Part shown: in pieces, positions 17,207-26,205 of the stretch
Numbering within the stretch: the first letter of the stretch is position 1
How the letters are laid out: every line of letters begins with the position of its first letter
Origin: Streptomyces cellostaticus
Lineage (GTDB): Bacteria > Actinomycetota > Actinomycetes > Streptomycetales > Streptomycetaceae
DNA length: 64,000 nt
Direction of reading: 5' to 3'
Assembly: GCF_001513965.1 (NCBI RefSeq)
Contig: NZ_KQ948037.1
Span: forward strand, 82,293-146,292
The notes under the pieces: generated by a model
Databases searched by the model: none
What the model saw: the letters and a program-made list of their open reading frames with translations, nothing else
What the model was told of the DNA's origin: nothing
Translations under genes and position numbers: made by a program

Positions 17207-18247
17207 GCCGTTTTCCGCCGCCTCCGGCGGCACCACCTGCTTCTCTTCGGCGAAGTGGCAGGCCGAGTCATGGACCGCGGGCCCGGAAGCGCCCCGGAAC
17301 CCCTCCGGGACCGCCAGCGCCGGGACCTCCAGGGCGCACCGCTCCTGCGCCTTCCAGCAGCGGGTGCGGAAGCGGCAGCCCGAGGGGATGTTCGTCGGGG
17401 ACGGCACATCGCCGGTGAGGATGATCCGCTCGCGGCGTTCGCGGGCCTCGGGGTCGGGCACCGGGACCGCCGACAGCAGCGCCTGCGTATAGGGGTGCGT
17501 GGGGTGGTCGTAGATCTCGGCGTCGCTGCCGATCTCCACGATCCGGCCCAGGTACATGACCCCGACCCGGTCCGAGATGTGCCGGACGATCGACAGGTCG
17601 TGCGCGATGAAGACGTAGGAGAGGTCGAACTCCGACTGGAGCCCGTCCAGCAGGTTGATCACCTGCGCCTGGACCGAGACGTCCAGGGCCGACACCGGCT
17701 CGTCGGCGACGATCACCTGGGGGCGCAGCGCCAGCCCCCGGGCGATGCCGATGCGTTGGCGCTGGCCGCCGGAGAACTGGTGCGGGTAGCGGTTGATGTA
17801 CTCGGGGTTGAGGCCGACCACGTCGAGGAGCTCCCGCACCCGGCGGCGCCGGTCGCCCTTGGGGGCCACCTCGGGGTGGATCTCGTACGGCTCCCCGATG
17901 ATGTCCCCCACCGTCATCCGCGGGTTGAGGGAGGTGTACGGGTCCTGGAAGACCATCTGGATGTTGCGCCGGACGGCCTTCAGGGCCTTGCCGGACAGCC
18001 GGGTGATGTCCTCGCCCTTGAACCTGATCGAGCCCGCCGTCGGCCGCTCCAGGTTGCACAGCAACCGTGCCACCGTCGACTTGCCGCAGCCCGACTCGCC
18101 GACGATGCCCAGCGTCTCGCCCTTGCCCAGGGTGAAGTCGACGCCGTCGACCGCCTTCACCGCGCCGACCTGCTTCTTGAAGAGGACCCCCTGCATGAGC
18201 GGGTAGTGCTTGACGAGGCCGCTGACCTCCAGGATCGGCTCAGCCAT
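17192..18247 (-). CDS. Peptide ABC importer ATPase, DppF/OppF type
   Basis: 351 residues. Walker A GESGCGKST, Q-loop VFQDPY(T)SLNPR, signature FSGGQRQRIGIAR, Walker B VIVADEPVSALD and H-loop IAHDLS. The C-terminal oligopeptide-transporter extension contains CRFRTRCWKAQERC, the cysteine cluster that binds Fe-S in some Opp/Dpp ATPases. The HPEVAPKGD insert is typical of the DppF branch. It overlaps the upstream DppD-type gene by 8 nt and is the last gene of a five-gene operon (binding protein, two permeases, two ATPases). It corresponds in order to the S. coelicolor importer next to bldK (memory-based). Confidence 0.93.
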   Translation of the reverse strand: MAEPILEVSGLVKHYPLMQGVLFKKQVGAVKAVDGVDFTLGKGETLGIVGESGCGKSTVARLLCNLERPTAGSIRFKGEDITRLSGKALKAVRRNIQMVFQDPYTSLNPRMTVGDIIGEPYEIHPEVAPKGDRRRRVRELLDVVGLNPEYINRYPHQFSGGQRQRIGIARGLALRPQVIVADEPVSALDVSVQAQVINLLDGLQSEFDLSYVFIAHDLSIVRHISDRVGVMYLGRIVEIGSDAEIYDHPTHPYTQALLSAVPVPDPEARERRERIILTGDVPSPTNIPSGCRFRTRCWKAQERCALEVPALAVPEGFRGASGPAVHDSACHFAEEKQVVPPEAAENGNGPG

Positions 18248-19214
18248 GCAGGCACTCCCTCCAGAAGTGGCAGGCGCTGCCCCGCTCTTCGGAGACCTCG
18301 TACAGCGGCGGTACGTCCGTACGGCACACGTCCTGGGCCATCGGGCAGCGCGGATGGAAGGCGCAGCCGGGCGGGATGTTCATCAGGTTCGGCGGCAGGC
18401 CCTTGATGGCGTACAGCTCCTGCCCCTTCTGGTCCAGGCGCGGGATGGAGTCCAGCAGGCCTCGGGTGTAGGGGTGAGCGGGGCTCTTGTAGATGTCGTG
18501 CACCGGGGCCGACTCGACGATCTTCCCCGCGTACATCACGGCGATCCGGTCGGCCACGTCCGCGACGACCCCCAGATCATGGGTGATGAGGATCAGCCCC
18601 ATGTGGTACTCGCGCTGCAACTCCGCGAGCAGGTCCATGACCTGGGCCTGCACGGTGACGTCCAGGGCCGTGGTGGGCTCGTCGGCGATGATGAGCGCCG
18701 GTTCCAGCGCCAGCGCCATGGCGATCATGATGCGCTGGCGCATGCCGCCGGAGAACTGGTGGGGATAGTCCCGCACCCGCTCGGCGGCCCCCGGAATACG
18801 CACCCGGTCCATCAGCTCGACCGCCTTGGCCCGCGCGTCCTTCTTCGACATCCGCCGGTGCACGACGAACATCTCGCCGAGCTGGTCGCCCACCGACAGC
18901 ACGGGGTTGAGGGCGGACAGCGCGTCCTGGAAGATCATCGCCATCCCGTAGCCCCGGAGCCTGCGCCGCTCCTCCTCCTTCAGTTTCAGCACGTCCTTGC
19001 CCTGGAAGAAGACCTCCCCGCCGGTGATCCGCCCCGGCGGCATGTCGAGGATCCCCATCACGGCCTGCGCCGTGACCGACTTCCCGGACCCCGACTCACC
19101 GAGCACCGCCAGGGTCTCCCCCGCGTCGACGCCGTACGACACCCCGTTGACGGCCTTGGCGACCCCGTCCCGCGTACGGAACTCCACGTGCAGATCGCGC
19201 ACTTCGAGCAACAT
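18240..19214 (-). CDS. Peptide ABC importer ATPase, DppD/OppD type
   Basis: 324 residues. Walker A GESGSGKSV, Q-loop IFQDALSALNPV, signature FSGGMRQRIMIAMAL, Walker B LIIADEPTTALD, H-loop ITHDLGVVAD. The C-terminal cysteine cluster reads PPGCAFHPRCPMAQDVC. It forms a heterodimer with the overlapping DppF-type ATPase. The gap to the upstream permease gene is 7 nt. Confidence 0.93.
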   Translation of the reverse strand: MLLEVRDLHVEFRTRDGVAKAVNGVSYGVDAGETLAVLGESGSGKSVTAQAVMGILDMPPGRITGGEVFFQGKDVLKLKEEERRRLRGYGMAMIFQDALSALNPVLSVGDQLGEMFVVHRRMSKKDARAKAVELMDRVRIPGAAERVRDYPHQFSGGMRQRIMIAMALALEPALIIADEPTTALDVTVQAQVMDLLAELQREYHMGLILITHDLGVVADVADRIAVMYAGKIVESAPVHDIYKSPAHPYTRGLLDSIPRLDQKGQELYAIKGLPPNLMNIPPGCAFHPRCPMAQDVCRTDVPPLYEVSEERGSACHFWRECLHG

Positions 19215-19221
19215 GGCGCCA

Positions 19222-20202
19222 TCACCTCAGCTTCGGATCGAGGGCGTCGCGCACCGCGTCGCCGAGCATGATGAAGGCCAGGACGGTGACCGCCAGCGCG
19301 CCGGAGGGCCACAGCAGCGCGTGTGGGGCGTTGCGGATGTAGGGGGAAGCGGCGGAGATGTCGATGCCCCAGGAGACGCTCGGCGGCTTCAGTCCGACGC
19401 CGAGGTAGGACAGGGTCGCCTCCAGCGCGATGTAGGTGCCCAGCGCGATGGTCGCCACGACGATCACGGGCGCGACGGCGTTGGGCGCGATGTGCCGCAG
19501 CAGTATGCGGGAGTTGGAGGCGCCGAGGGCGCGGGCCGCCTGCACGTAGTCGTTCTGTCTGGCGGTGATGACCGAGCCGCGCGCGATACGGGAGATCTGC
19601 GGCCAGCCGAGCAGCACCATGAACCCGATGACCGGCCAGACCGTATTACTGGTCACCACGGAGAGGAGGACGAGACCGCCGAGGACGACCGGGATGGCGA
19701 AGAAGATGTCGGTGGTCCGGGACAGGAGCGAGTCCCAGACGCCGCCGAAGAAGCCCGCGAGTCCGCCCAGCACCGACCCCAGGAGCGCGACCCCGAGCGT
19801 GGCGCACACGCCCACCGTGACGGACGTACGGGCGCCGTACACGGTCCGCGTGTAGACGTTGCAGCCCTGGCCGTCGTAGCCGAAGGGGGCGCCCGGCCCG
19901 GGGCCGTCCTGAGCCTTGGACAGGTCGCACTTGAGGGGGCTGCCGGAGGCGATCGCCGAGGGCCACAGGGAGATGAAGACCAGGAAGAGGATGACGAGCG
20001 CGGAGACGAGGAAGACGGGGTTGCGCCGCAGGTCCCGCCAGGCGTCGGACCAGAGCGAGCGCGGCTTGGCCTGCGGGCCCGTGCCCTCGGGGCCTCCTGG
20101 CGTCTTCTCCAGGGTCTGCGCCTCGCTCGCCGCCAGGTCCATCGCGCCGCCCGCCCCGGTCCCCGCGATGGCCCGGTCGGGCTCGTACGGCTGCTCAGGC
20201 AT
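19222..20202 (-). CDS. Peptide ABC importer permease, DppC type
   Basis: 326 residues. A 50-residue cytoplasmic N-terminus precedes the first helix (about 62-85). An extracytoplasmic loop with two cysteines (SPLKCDLSKAQ and DGQGCNVY) and RTVYGARTSVTVG follows, then five more helices. The EAA coupling motif is YVQAARALGASNSRILLRHIAPN. The C-terminus AFIMLGDAVRDALDPKLR is standard. It overlaps the DppB-type gene by 8 nt. Confidence 0.92.
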   Translation of the reverse strand: MPEQPYEPDRAIAGTGAGGAMDLAASEAQTLEKTPGGPEGTGPQAKPRSLWSDAWRDLRRNPVFLVSALVILFLVFISLWPSAIASGSPLKCDLSKAQDGPGPGAPFGYDGQGCNVYTRTVYGARTSVTVGVCATLGVALLGSVLGGLAGFFGGVWDSLLSRTTDIFFAIPVVLGGLVLLSVVTSNTVWPVIGFMVLLGWPQISRIARGSVITARQNDYVQAARALGASNSRILLRHIAPNAVAPVIVVATIALGTYIALEATLSYLGVGLKPPSVSWGIDISAASPYIRNAPHALLWPSGALAVTVLAFIMLGDAVRDALDPKLR

Positions 20203-21118
20203 AGCGGATCCTCGGGTCGAGTACGGCGTACAGGAGGTCCACGAGCAGGTTGGCCACCAGGAAGACCAGCACGAGGACGGTCACGAAGCCGACGACCGTC
20301 TGGGTGTTCTGGCGCACGATGCCCTGGTAGAGCTGGTAGCCGACGCCGTGGATGTTGAAGATCCGCTCGGTGACGATCGCCCCGCCCATCAGCGCTCCGA
20401 TGTCGGCGCCGATGAAGGTGACGACGGGGATGAGGGAGTTGCGCAGCAGGTGCCGGGTGATGACCCGCCCACGGGGCAGGCCCTTGGCGATGGCCGTACG
20501 GACGTAGTCGGACCGTCTGTTCTCCGCGATGGAGGTGCGGGTCAGCCGGGTGACGTAGGCGAGCGAGACGGAGGCGAGGACCAGACCGGGCACGATCAGC
20601 TCGCCGAAGGCCGCGTCCGGGGAGACGGACGGTTTGATCCAGCCCCACTGGACGCCGAGCAGCAGCTGGAGCAGCAGACCGGTCACGAAGGTGGGTACGG
20701 AGATCACGACCAGAGTGGTGAGGAGCACTCCCGTGTCGACGGGCCGCCCGCGTCTGAGGCCCGTCACGACGCCGAGCGTGATCCCGATGACGATCTCGAA
20801 GAGGATGGCGACGACGGTCAGCCGGATGGTGACGGGGAACGCCGTGGCCATCAGCTCGGTGACCGGCTGGCCGTTGAACGCCGTACCGAAGTCTCCGGTG
20901 AAGACGTTCCCCATATAGGTCAGGTACTGCTGCCAGACCGGCTTGTCCAAGCCGAACTCCTTCTCCAGCTGCGCGGCCGTCGCCGGATCGCAGGCCCGCT
21001 CGCCGCACAGCCCCGCGATGGGATCGCCCATCACGTTCACCATCAGGAAGATCAGCAGCGTGGCCCCGATGAACACCGGGATCATCTGGAGCAGCCGCCG
21101 GACGACGTAGCGCCCCAT
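20195..21118 (-). CDS. Peptide ABC importer permease, DppB type
   Basis: 307 residues. The N-terminal helix (about 9-30) starts MGRYVVRRLLQMIPVFIGATLLIFLMV. The first external loop has two cysteines (GLCGERACDP) and the usual GLDKPVWQQYLTYMGNVFTGDFG. The EAA loop is YVRTAIAKGLPRGRVITRHLLRNSLIP. The C-terminus DLLYAVLDPRIRYA is diagnostic. It pairs with the overlapping DppC-type permease and begins 6 nt after the binding-protein stop. Confidence 0.92.
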   Translation of the reverse strand: MGRYVVRRLLQMIPVFIGATLLIFLMVNVMGDPIAGLCGERACDPATAAQLEKEFGLDKPVWQQYLTYMGNVFTGDFGTAFNGQPVTELMATAFPVTIRLTVVAILFEIVIGITLGVVTGLRRGRPVDTGVLLTTLVVISVPTFVTGLLLQLLLGVQWGWIKPSVSPDAAFGELIVPGLVLASVSLAYVTRLTRTSIAENRRSDYVRTAIAKGLPRGRVITRHLLRNSLIPVVTFIGADIGALMGGAIVTERIFNIHGVGYQLYQGIVRQNTQTVVGFVTVLVLVFLVANLLVDLLYAVLDPRIRYA

Positions 21119-21124
21119 GGCGGC

Positions 21125-22753
21125 TCAGCCGACCTTGATCTCGTCGTAGACGGGGACGCTGAACGGGTTGAGCGCCACGTGGGACAGCCGCTCGGAGTAG
21201 CCGGCGGTGCCGTTCTGGTACCAGAGCGGGATGGCGGCCATGTTGTCCCGGACGACGCCCTCGGCCTGCTGGAAGAGCGGGATGGCCTTGGCGGTGTCGG
21301 TCTCGGCGTTGGCCCGGTCGACGAGCTTGTCGAAGTCCTTGTTGGACCACTTGCCGTCGTTGGAGGAGGCGTTGGTGTAGTAGAGCGGCTGGAGGAAGTT
21401 CTGGATGAGCGGGTAGTCCATCTGCCAGCCCGCGCGGAACGGCCCGGACATCTTGTGCTGCCCGATCTGGTTCCGGAAGTCGGCGAAGGTGCCCACCGGG
21501 TTCCCCACACATGCCTTGTCATTGCCGAGTGCGTTGTTGATGGAGTTGCACACGGCGTCGACCCACTCCCGGTGCGAGCCGGTGTCCGCGTTGTACGTGA
21601 TCTTGACCTGGCCGCCGGGGAGCCCGCCGCCCTCCTGGATCAGCTTCTTGGCCTGGCTCGGGTTGTAGTCACAGGCCGATCCGCACAGGCCCTCCTTGAA
21701 ACCGCCGGCCGTGCCGAGCACCGGCGAGGTCCAGTCCGTGGCCGCGGTGCGGGTCTTCCGGAAGATGGTGTCGGTGATCTGCTTGCGGTCGATCGCCATG
21801 GACAGGCCCGTGCGGACCTTCTCCGAGCCCGGCTTGTTCCAGGCCGGGTCGTAGTAGGGGAAGGCGAGAGTCTGGATGATGCCGGCGGGTGTGTTGATGT
21901 ACCGACCGCCCAGGTCGCTCTTGACGTTCTTCAGCTGCGCGGCGGGGACGTCGTCGGTGAGGTCGAGGTTGCCGGACATCAGGTCGGTGTAGGCGGTGTT
22001 GGGGTCGGTGTAGACCTTCAGGGTCACGCCGCTGTTCTGGGCCTTGTCGGACCCGGGGTAGCCGTCCCACTTCTTCAGGACCATCTGCGAGCCCTTCGTA
22101 TAGGACTCGATGGTGTAGGGCCCGTTGCCGACCGGCTTGCTCAGCCAGGCCGAGTGATCGGTGAAGAAGGTACGGGGCAGCGGGTCGAAGGCCGCGTAGC
22201 CGAGGGTGTCCGGGAAGCTGGAGAACTTCTGGTTGAGCTTGACGGTGAAGGTGCGGTCGTCCACCACCTTCAGACCGGAGAGGATCTCGGCGCTCTGCGA
22301 GCCGCTGTCGGGGTGCACCTTGTCGTAACCGTCGATGTAACGGAAGAAGTAGGCGTTCTTCTGGTTGTTCTTCAGGCTCGCCCCGTAGTTCCAGGCGTCC
22401 ACGAAGGACCTGGCGGTCACCTTCTCGCCGTTGGAGAAGGTCCAGCCGCCCTTGACCTTGATGGTGAAGTTCTGCGAGTCCTTGGTCTCGATGCTCTGGG
22501 CGAGCATGTCCTTCGCCTGGGCGGTCTTCGGGTCGTACCGCTTCAGGCCCCGGAAGACCATGTCGAGGACCTTGCCGCCCTGGACCTCGTTGGTGTTGGA
22601 CGGCTCCAACGGGTTCTGCGGATCGCCCCAGGAGGAGCTGAGCACCCCGGGGCCGCCCCCGACGCCGCTTGAGCCGCCTCCCCCGCAGCCGGTGGCCGCG
22701 AGCGCCACTGCCACCGCGCCGACAGCCCCTAGGGCGTGCGTGGTTCCCCGCAT
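21125..22753 (-). CDS. Peptide-binding lipoprotein of the leftmost importer
   Basis: 542 residues, SBP family 5 (DppA/OppA). The lipoprotein signal peptide ends in the lipobox VALAATGC (Cys at about 23), followed by a Gly/Ser linker. Family landmarks are GLKRYDPKTAQ, FTIKVKGGWTFSNGEKVTARSFVDAWNY and a C-terminal AIPLWYQNGTAGYS. Four internal cysteines (LCGSACDY, AVCNS, KACVG) suggest disulfides. Start ATG has GGAGGAGG 6 nt upstream. It is the first gene of the five-gene operon and is divergent from the rightward importer across a 466-nt promoter region. Confidence 0.92.
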   Translation of the reverse strand: MRGTTHALGAVGAVAVALAATGCGGGGSSGVGGGPGVLSSSWGDPQNPLEPSNTNEVQGGKVLDMVFRGLKRYDPKTAQAKDMLAQSIETKDSQNFTIKVKGGWTFSNGEKVTARSFVDAWNYGASLKNNQKNAYFFRYIDGYDKVHPDSGSQSAEILSGLKVVDDRTFTVKLNQKFSSFPDTLGYAAFDPLPRTFFTDHSAWLSKPVGNGPYTIESYTKGSQMVLKKWDGYPGSDKAQNSGVTLKVYTDPNTAYTDLMSGNLDLTDDVPAAQLKNVKSDLGGRYINTPAGIIQTLAFPYYDPAWNKPGSEKVRTGLSMAIDRKQITDTIFRKTRTAATDWTSPVLGTAGGFKEGLCGSACDYNPSQAKKLIQEGGGLPGGQVKITYNADTGSHREWVDAVCNSINNALGNDKACVGNPVGTFADFRNQIGQHKMSGPFRAGWQMDYPLIQNFLQPLYYTNASSNDGKWSNKDFDKLVDRANAETDTAKAIPLFQQAEGVVRDNMAAIPLWYQNGTAGYSERLSHVALNPFSVPVYDEIKVG

Positions 22754-23219
22754 AGCGTGCCTCCTCCGTGATCACCGAACCGCCTACCGGTCAATATCGG
22801 CACGTACGGCGCAAATCGCATGCCCGCCGCCCGATTGAAGGCCCTTTAGGGGGACACGTCATCCGAATGCAGGCAGCCCCGGAGTCACGCCCCGACGATC
22901 TTCAGCCACCGGCGCAATGGATCTCCGCGCAACGATGCCGAAACGTTGGATTACGACGGGTCGATGTACGCATGTCGACACACCACCGTCCGCATATCGA
23001 ACTCCTTGCCGGAATAGTCCGGTTAGTCCGATGTGAAGCACGGATTGATTACGGCGTGCTACCCGCGTAGCTACGGAACGGCCAAGCTAGAGTAAAGAAG
23101 GTAAAGAGAAAACCAAGCCGACCGAGAATTTATTGACCTTGAATGAATTGCGTTGAAAAAGTCCGGCGTAGCCCGTAGGGACCGCCCTGCGGAGCCTTGA
23201 CCACAGGGCACGGAGCATC
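22754..23219. other. 466-nt divergent intergenic promoter region
   Basis: No gene is seen. The part nearest 23220 is strikingly AT-rich for this genome (about 23085-23165, runs of aaag and ttgac). On the leftward strand a TTGACC (complement near 22790) lies about 45 nt upstream of the binding-lipoprotein ATG. Promoters for both importers must be here, but no -35/-10 pair is convincing by eye. Confidence 0.6.
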
Positions 23220-24248
23220 ATGACCCCCCCTACTCCTTCCCAGGCCACCCCACTCGAGGTGACCGACGAAGACAGCGCCGCATCGGCGAAGCCCGCCACC
23301 CTCAAGGGCACCGAGAGCCGCTCTCCGGGACGGCTGGCCTGGACCCGCTTCAAGCGTGACCGGACGGGTGTCATATCCGCCTTCGTGGTGATCTTCTTCT
23401 TCGTGGCCGGCATCTGCGCGCCGCTGATCGCCAAGGTGTATGGCAAGGATCCGTACACCACCTACGGCCAGAACGACCCGAGCCTGCTCAACGACTTCAG
23501 TTACCCCGCCGGGCCCAACGGTGGCATGAGCGGGGACTTCTGGTTCGGCATCGACCCGCAGCTCGGCCGGGACGTCTTCACGTTCCTGCTCTACGCGATC
23601 CGCAACTCGCTGCTGATCTCCGCGGCGACGACCCTGCTGGTGGCCTTCTTCGGCGTGGTCATCGGTCTCACCGCCGGCTACCTGGGCGGCAAGACGGACT
23701 ACTTCGTCGGCCGGATCATCGACATCCTGCTGGCCTTCCCGCAGACCCTGTTCTTCATCGGCTTCTGGCCGGTGATGCTCACGATCCTGGTGTCCCCGGA
23801 CGAAGCGACCCCGACCTGGCTCATCGTCGTCTCCCTGATCACCGTCATGACGGCGTTCGGCTGGGCACCCATCGCGCGTCTGCTGCGCGGTGAGGTACTC
23901 GCCCTGCGCGAGCGGGAGTTCGTGGAAGCCGCCAAGGTGACCGGAGCGTCCCCGGCGCGGATCATCTTCAAGGAACTGCTGCCCAACCTGTGGACGCCGA
24001 TCCTCATCCAGGCGACCCTGGCGCTGCCCGCCTACGTGACGATCGAGGCCGGTCTGGCCTTCCTCGGCGTCGGACTCTCCGACCCGACCCCGGACTGGGG
24101 CGTCATGGTCCAGAACGCGTCCAAGTTCTACCAGGGCGACATCACGTACATGCTCTTCCCGGGCGTGACGATGGTGATCTTCGTCGTCGCCTTCAACCTC
24201 CTCGGTGACTCGGTGCGTGACGCACTGGACCCCAAGGCCGGGCGCTGA
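23220..24248 (+). CDS. BldKA-like peptide importer permease (rightward operon)
   Basis: 342 residues, DppC-type. The cytoplasmic N-terminus ends in SRSPGRLAWTRFKRDRTGVISA, then helix 1 (about 52-74). External segment GKDPYTTYGQNDP, then WFGIDPQLGRDVFTFLLYAIRNSL. EAA motif FVEAAKVTGASPARIIFKELLPN. C-terminus LLGDSVRDALDPKAGR. It is clearly paralogous to the leftward gene 38526-39563 (shared KRDRTG, DPYT-YGQ, REFVEAAKV-GASP). First gene of an operon in bldKA-KE order. GGAG lies 4 nt before the ATG. Confidence 0.9.
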   Translation: MTPPTPSQATPLEVTDEDSAASAKPATLKGTESRSPGRLAWTRFKRDRTGVISAFVVIFFFVAGICAPLIAKVYGKDPYTTYGQNDPSLLNDFSYPAGPNGGMSGDFWFGIDPQLGRDVFTFLLYAIRNSLLISAATTLLVAFFGVVIGLTAGYLGGKTDYFVGRIIDILLAFPQTLFFIGFWPVMLTILVSPDEATPTWLIVVSLITVMTAFGWAPIARLLRGEVLALREREFVEAAKVTGASPARIIFKELLPNLWTPILIQATLALPAYVTIEAGLAFLGVGLSDPTPDWGVMVQNASKFYQGDITYMLFPGVTMVIFVVAFNLLGDSVRDALDPKAGR

Positions 24249-24328
24249 ACCTCCCTTTCCACCTTCCGGCTCGGGCGACGGGGCCCGCCGGAGCAGTTCG
24301 TATCTCTCCTCGAGCAGAGCAGGAAGCC

Positions 24329-26110
24329 ATGTCCCTTTCCCGCAGAAACTTCGTCATCGCCACGTCGGTCGCAGCCGGCGGCTCCATGGTCCTCTCCGCG
24401 TGCAGCAGCGGCGGCGGTGGCGGGAACAGCGGCAAGCACGCGGGTACCGACAAGTACACGGGCTCCGTGACCGTCGGCACCAAGGAGGACTCGACGGGCC
24501 CCGCCCCCGAGATCGAGGGTGCGAAGAAGGGCGGGAACATCATCGGCATCGGCCCGAGCGACTTCTCCCACCTGGACCCCCAGCGCATCTACTACGCCTG
24601 GAACTCCACCGTCGCCAACCTCTACATCCGTGCCCTGACCGGCTACAAGATCGCCTCCGACGGCTCCATGAAGCTGGTCGGTGACCTCGCGACCGACACC
24701 GGCACCATGGCCGACGAGGGCAAGACCTGGACCTTCACCCTGAAGGACGGTCTGAAGTGGGACGACGGCAGCGAGCTGACCGTCGAGGACGTCCGCCACG
24801 GCATCGAGCGCGCGTTCGCCACCTTCACCACCGAAGGCGCGATGTACGTCCAGTCCGCGCTCGTCGGCTCCAGCGACTTCCGCTCCAAGTACAAGGGCCC
24901 GTTCAGCAACAAGCACCTGGACTCCATCGTCACCGACAAGGCGAAGAAGACCATCACGCTGAAGCTGAAGGTCGCGCGCCCGGACCTCAACTTCACCCTG
25001 GCGATGCACTCCTACGGCGCCGTGCCGGTCGGCCACGACACCAAGGAGAAGTACGACAAGGACCCGGTCTCCGCCGGTCCCTACAAGATCGCCCAGCACG
25101 CGATCGACAAGTCGATGAAGCTGGTGCGCAACCCGCACTGGGACCCGAAGACGGACGCTATCCGCAACGCCTACCCGGACAGCTTCACCTTCCAGTTCGG
25201 CACCGAGGGCCTGGCGGCCGCCGACCGGCTGATCGCCCAGAGCGGCGACGACCAGTACGCGGTCATGGCGTACAGCGGTGTGCCCGCCGAGCGTCTGCAG
25301 AAGGTGCTGACCGACCCCGAGCTGAAGAAGCGGACCATCAACGGTCTGCTCAGCGGCCTGTACTACTACGCCATCAACTGCAAGCGCATCACCGACCCGA
25401 AGGTGCGTCAGGCGCTCAACTACGCCTGGCCGCTGGAGCAGATCCGCCGTATCTACGGTGGCCAGTCCGCCGGTGACTACGCGACCTCCATCATCAGCCC
25501 GGACATCCTCGGCTACGACCACCAGGACGTCTACGGCAAGGCGAAGAAGCCGCAGGGCGACCCGGAGAAGGCCAAGGCGCTGCTGAAGGAAGCCGGCAAG
25601 GTCGGCCAGAAGATCGTCTACACCTACCCCAAGGGTGGCAACGACGCCTACGAGAAGACCAAGGTCGTCATCGTCAACGCCCTGAAGGCGGCGGGCTTCG
25701 ACCCGGTCGTCAAGGCGGTGGACCAGGGCAGCTACTACGACCAGGTCCAGCAGATCGACAACAACTTCGACGTGATGTGGTTCGGCTGGTCCCCGGACTG
25801 GCCGACCGGTTACACCGTCATGCAGCCGCTGTTCGACGGCGCCACGATCGCCAACGGCTCCAACAACGTCTCGCAGCTGAACGTGAGCTGGGTCAACGAC
25901 GCGATCAAGAAGAACGCCGTCATCACCGACCCGAAGGCGGCCGGCGCGGCCTGGGAAGAGCTGGACAAGAAGATCATGACGGAGCTCGCTCCGATCATCC
26001 CCGAAACCTTCCAGCGCCGGTTCTACCTGTACGGCTCGAAGGTCGGCGGCGCGCTGTTCGACCCGCTGTTCTCGGGCTTCATCATGTACAAGCTGCACGT
26101 GAAGGCGTAA
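24329..26110 (+). CDS. BldKB-like peptide-binding lipoprotein with Tat-type signal
   Basis: 593 residues, SBP family 5. The N-terminus MSLSRRNFVIAT is a twin-arginine motif followed by a lipobox VLSAC (Cys at about 25), so it is probably exported folded and lipidated. Conserved features: GNIIGIGPSDFSHLDPQ, KTWTFTLKDGLKWDDGSELTVEDVRHGIERAF, PVSAGPYKIAQH, VVKAVDQGSYYDQVQQ, WFGWSPDWPTG and a C-terminal RRFYLYGSKVGGALFDPLFSG. Paralogous to 36625-38421, which lacks a full Tat motif. AGGAAG precedes the ATG. Substrate unknown, probably oligopeptides. Confidence 0.9.
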   Translation: MSLSRRNFVIATSVAAGGSMVLSACSSGGGGGNSGKHAGTDKYTGSVTVGTKEDSTGPAPEIEGAKKGGNIIGIGPSDFSHLDPQRIYYAWNSTVANLYIRALTGYKIASDGSMKLVGDLATDTGTMADEGKTWTFTLKDGLKWDDGSELTVEDVRHGIERAFATFTTEGAMYVQSALVGSSDFRSKYKGPFSNKHLDSIVTDKAKKTITLKLKVARPDLNFTLAMHSYGAVPVGHDTKEKYDKDPVSAGPYKIAQHAIDKSMKLVRNPHWDPKTDAIRNAYPDSFTFQFGTEGLAAADRLIAQSGDDQYAVMAYSGVPAERLQKVLTDPELKKRTINGLLSGLYYYAINCKRITDPKVRQALNYAWPLEQIRRIYGGQSAGDYATSIISPDILGYDHQDVYGKAKKPQGDPEKAKALLKEAGKVGQKIVYTYPKGGNDAYEKTKVVIVNALKAAGFDPVVKAVDQGSYYDQVQQIDNNFDVMWFGWSPDWPTGYTVMQPLFDGATIANGSNNVSQLNVSWVNDAIKKNAVITDPKAAGAAWEELDKKIMTELAPIIPETFQRRFYLYGSKVGGALFDPLFSGFIMYKLHVKA

Positions 26111-26205
26111 GCACCAGCCAGTCCAGGGGCGGGGCGCCACACACCGGCGCCCCGCCCACCCCCCTTCCGCCCCCACCACGGCGTCGCCCAGGGAATCCCA
26201 TCGCC

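Noticed and set aside
19916..22672. A 918-codon open frame antisense to the left importer operon
   Set aside because: High GC at third positions creates long shadow frames; the opposite strand encodes three well-conserved transporter proteins.
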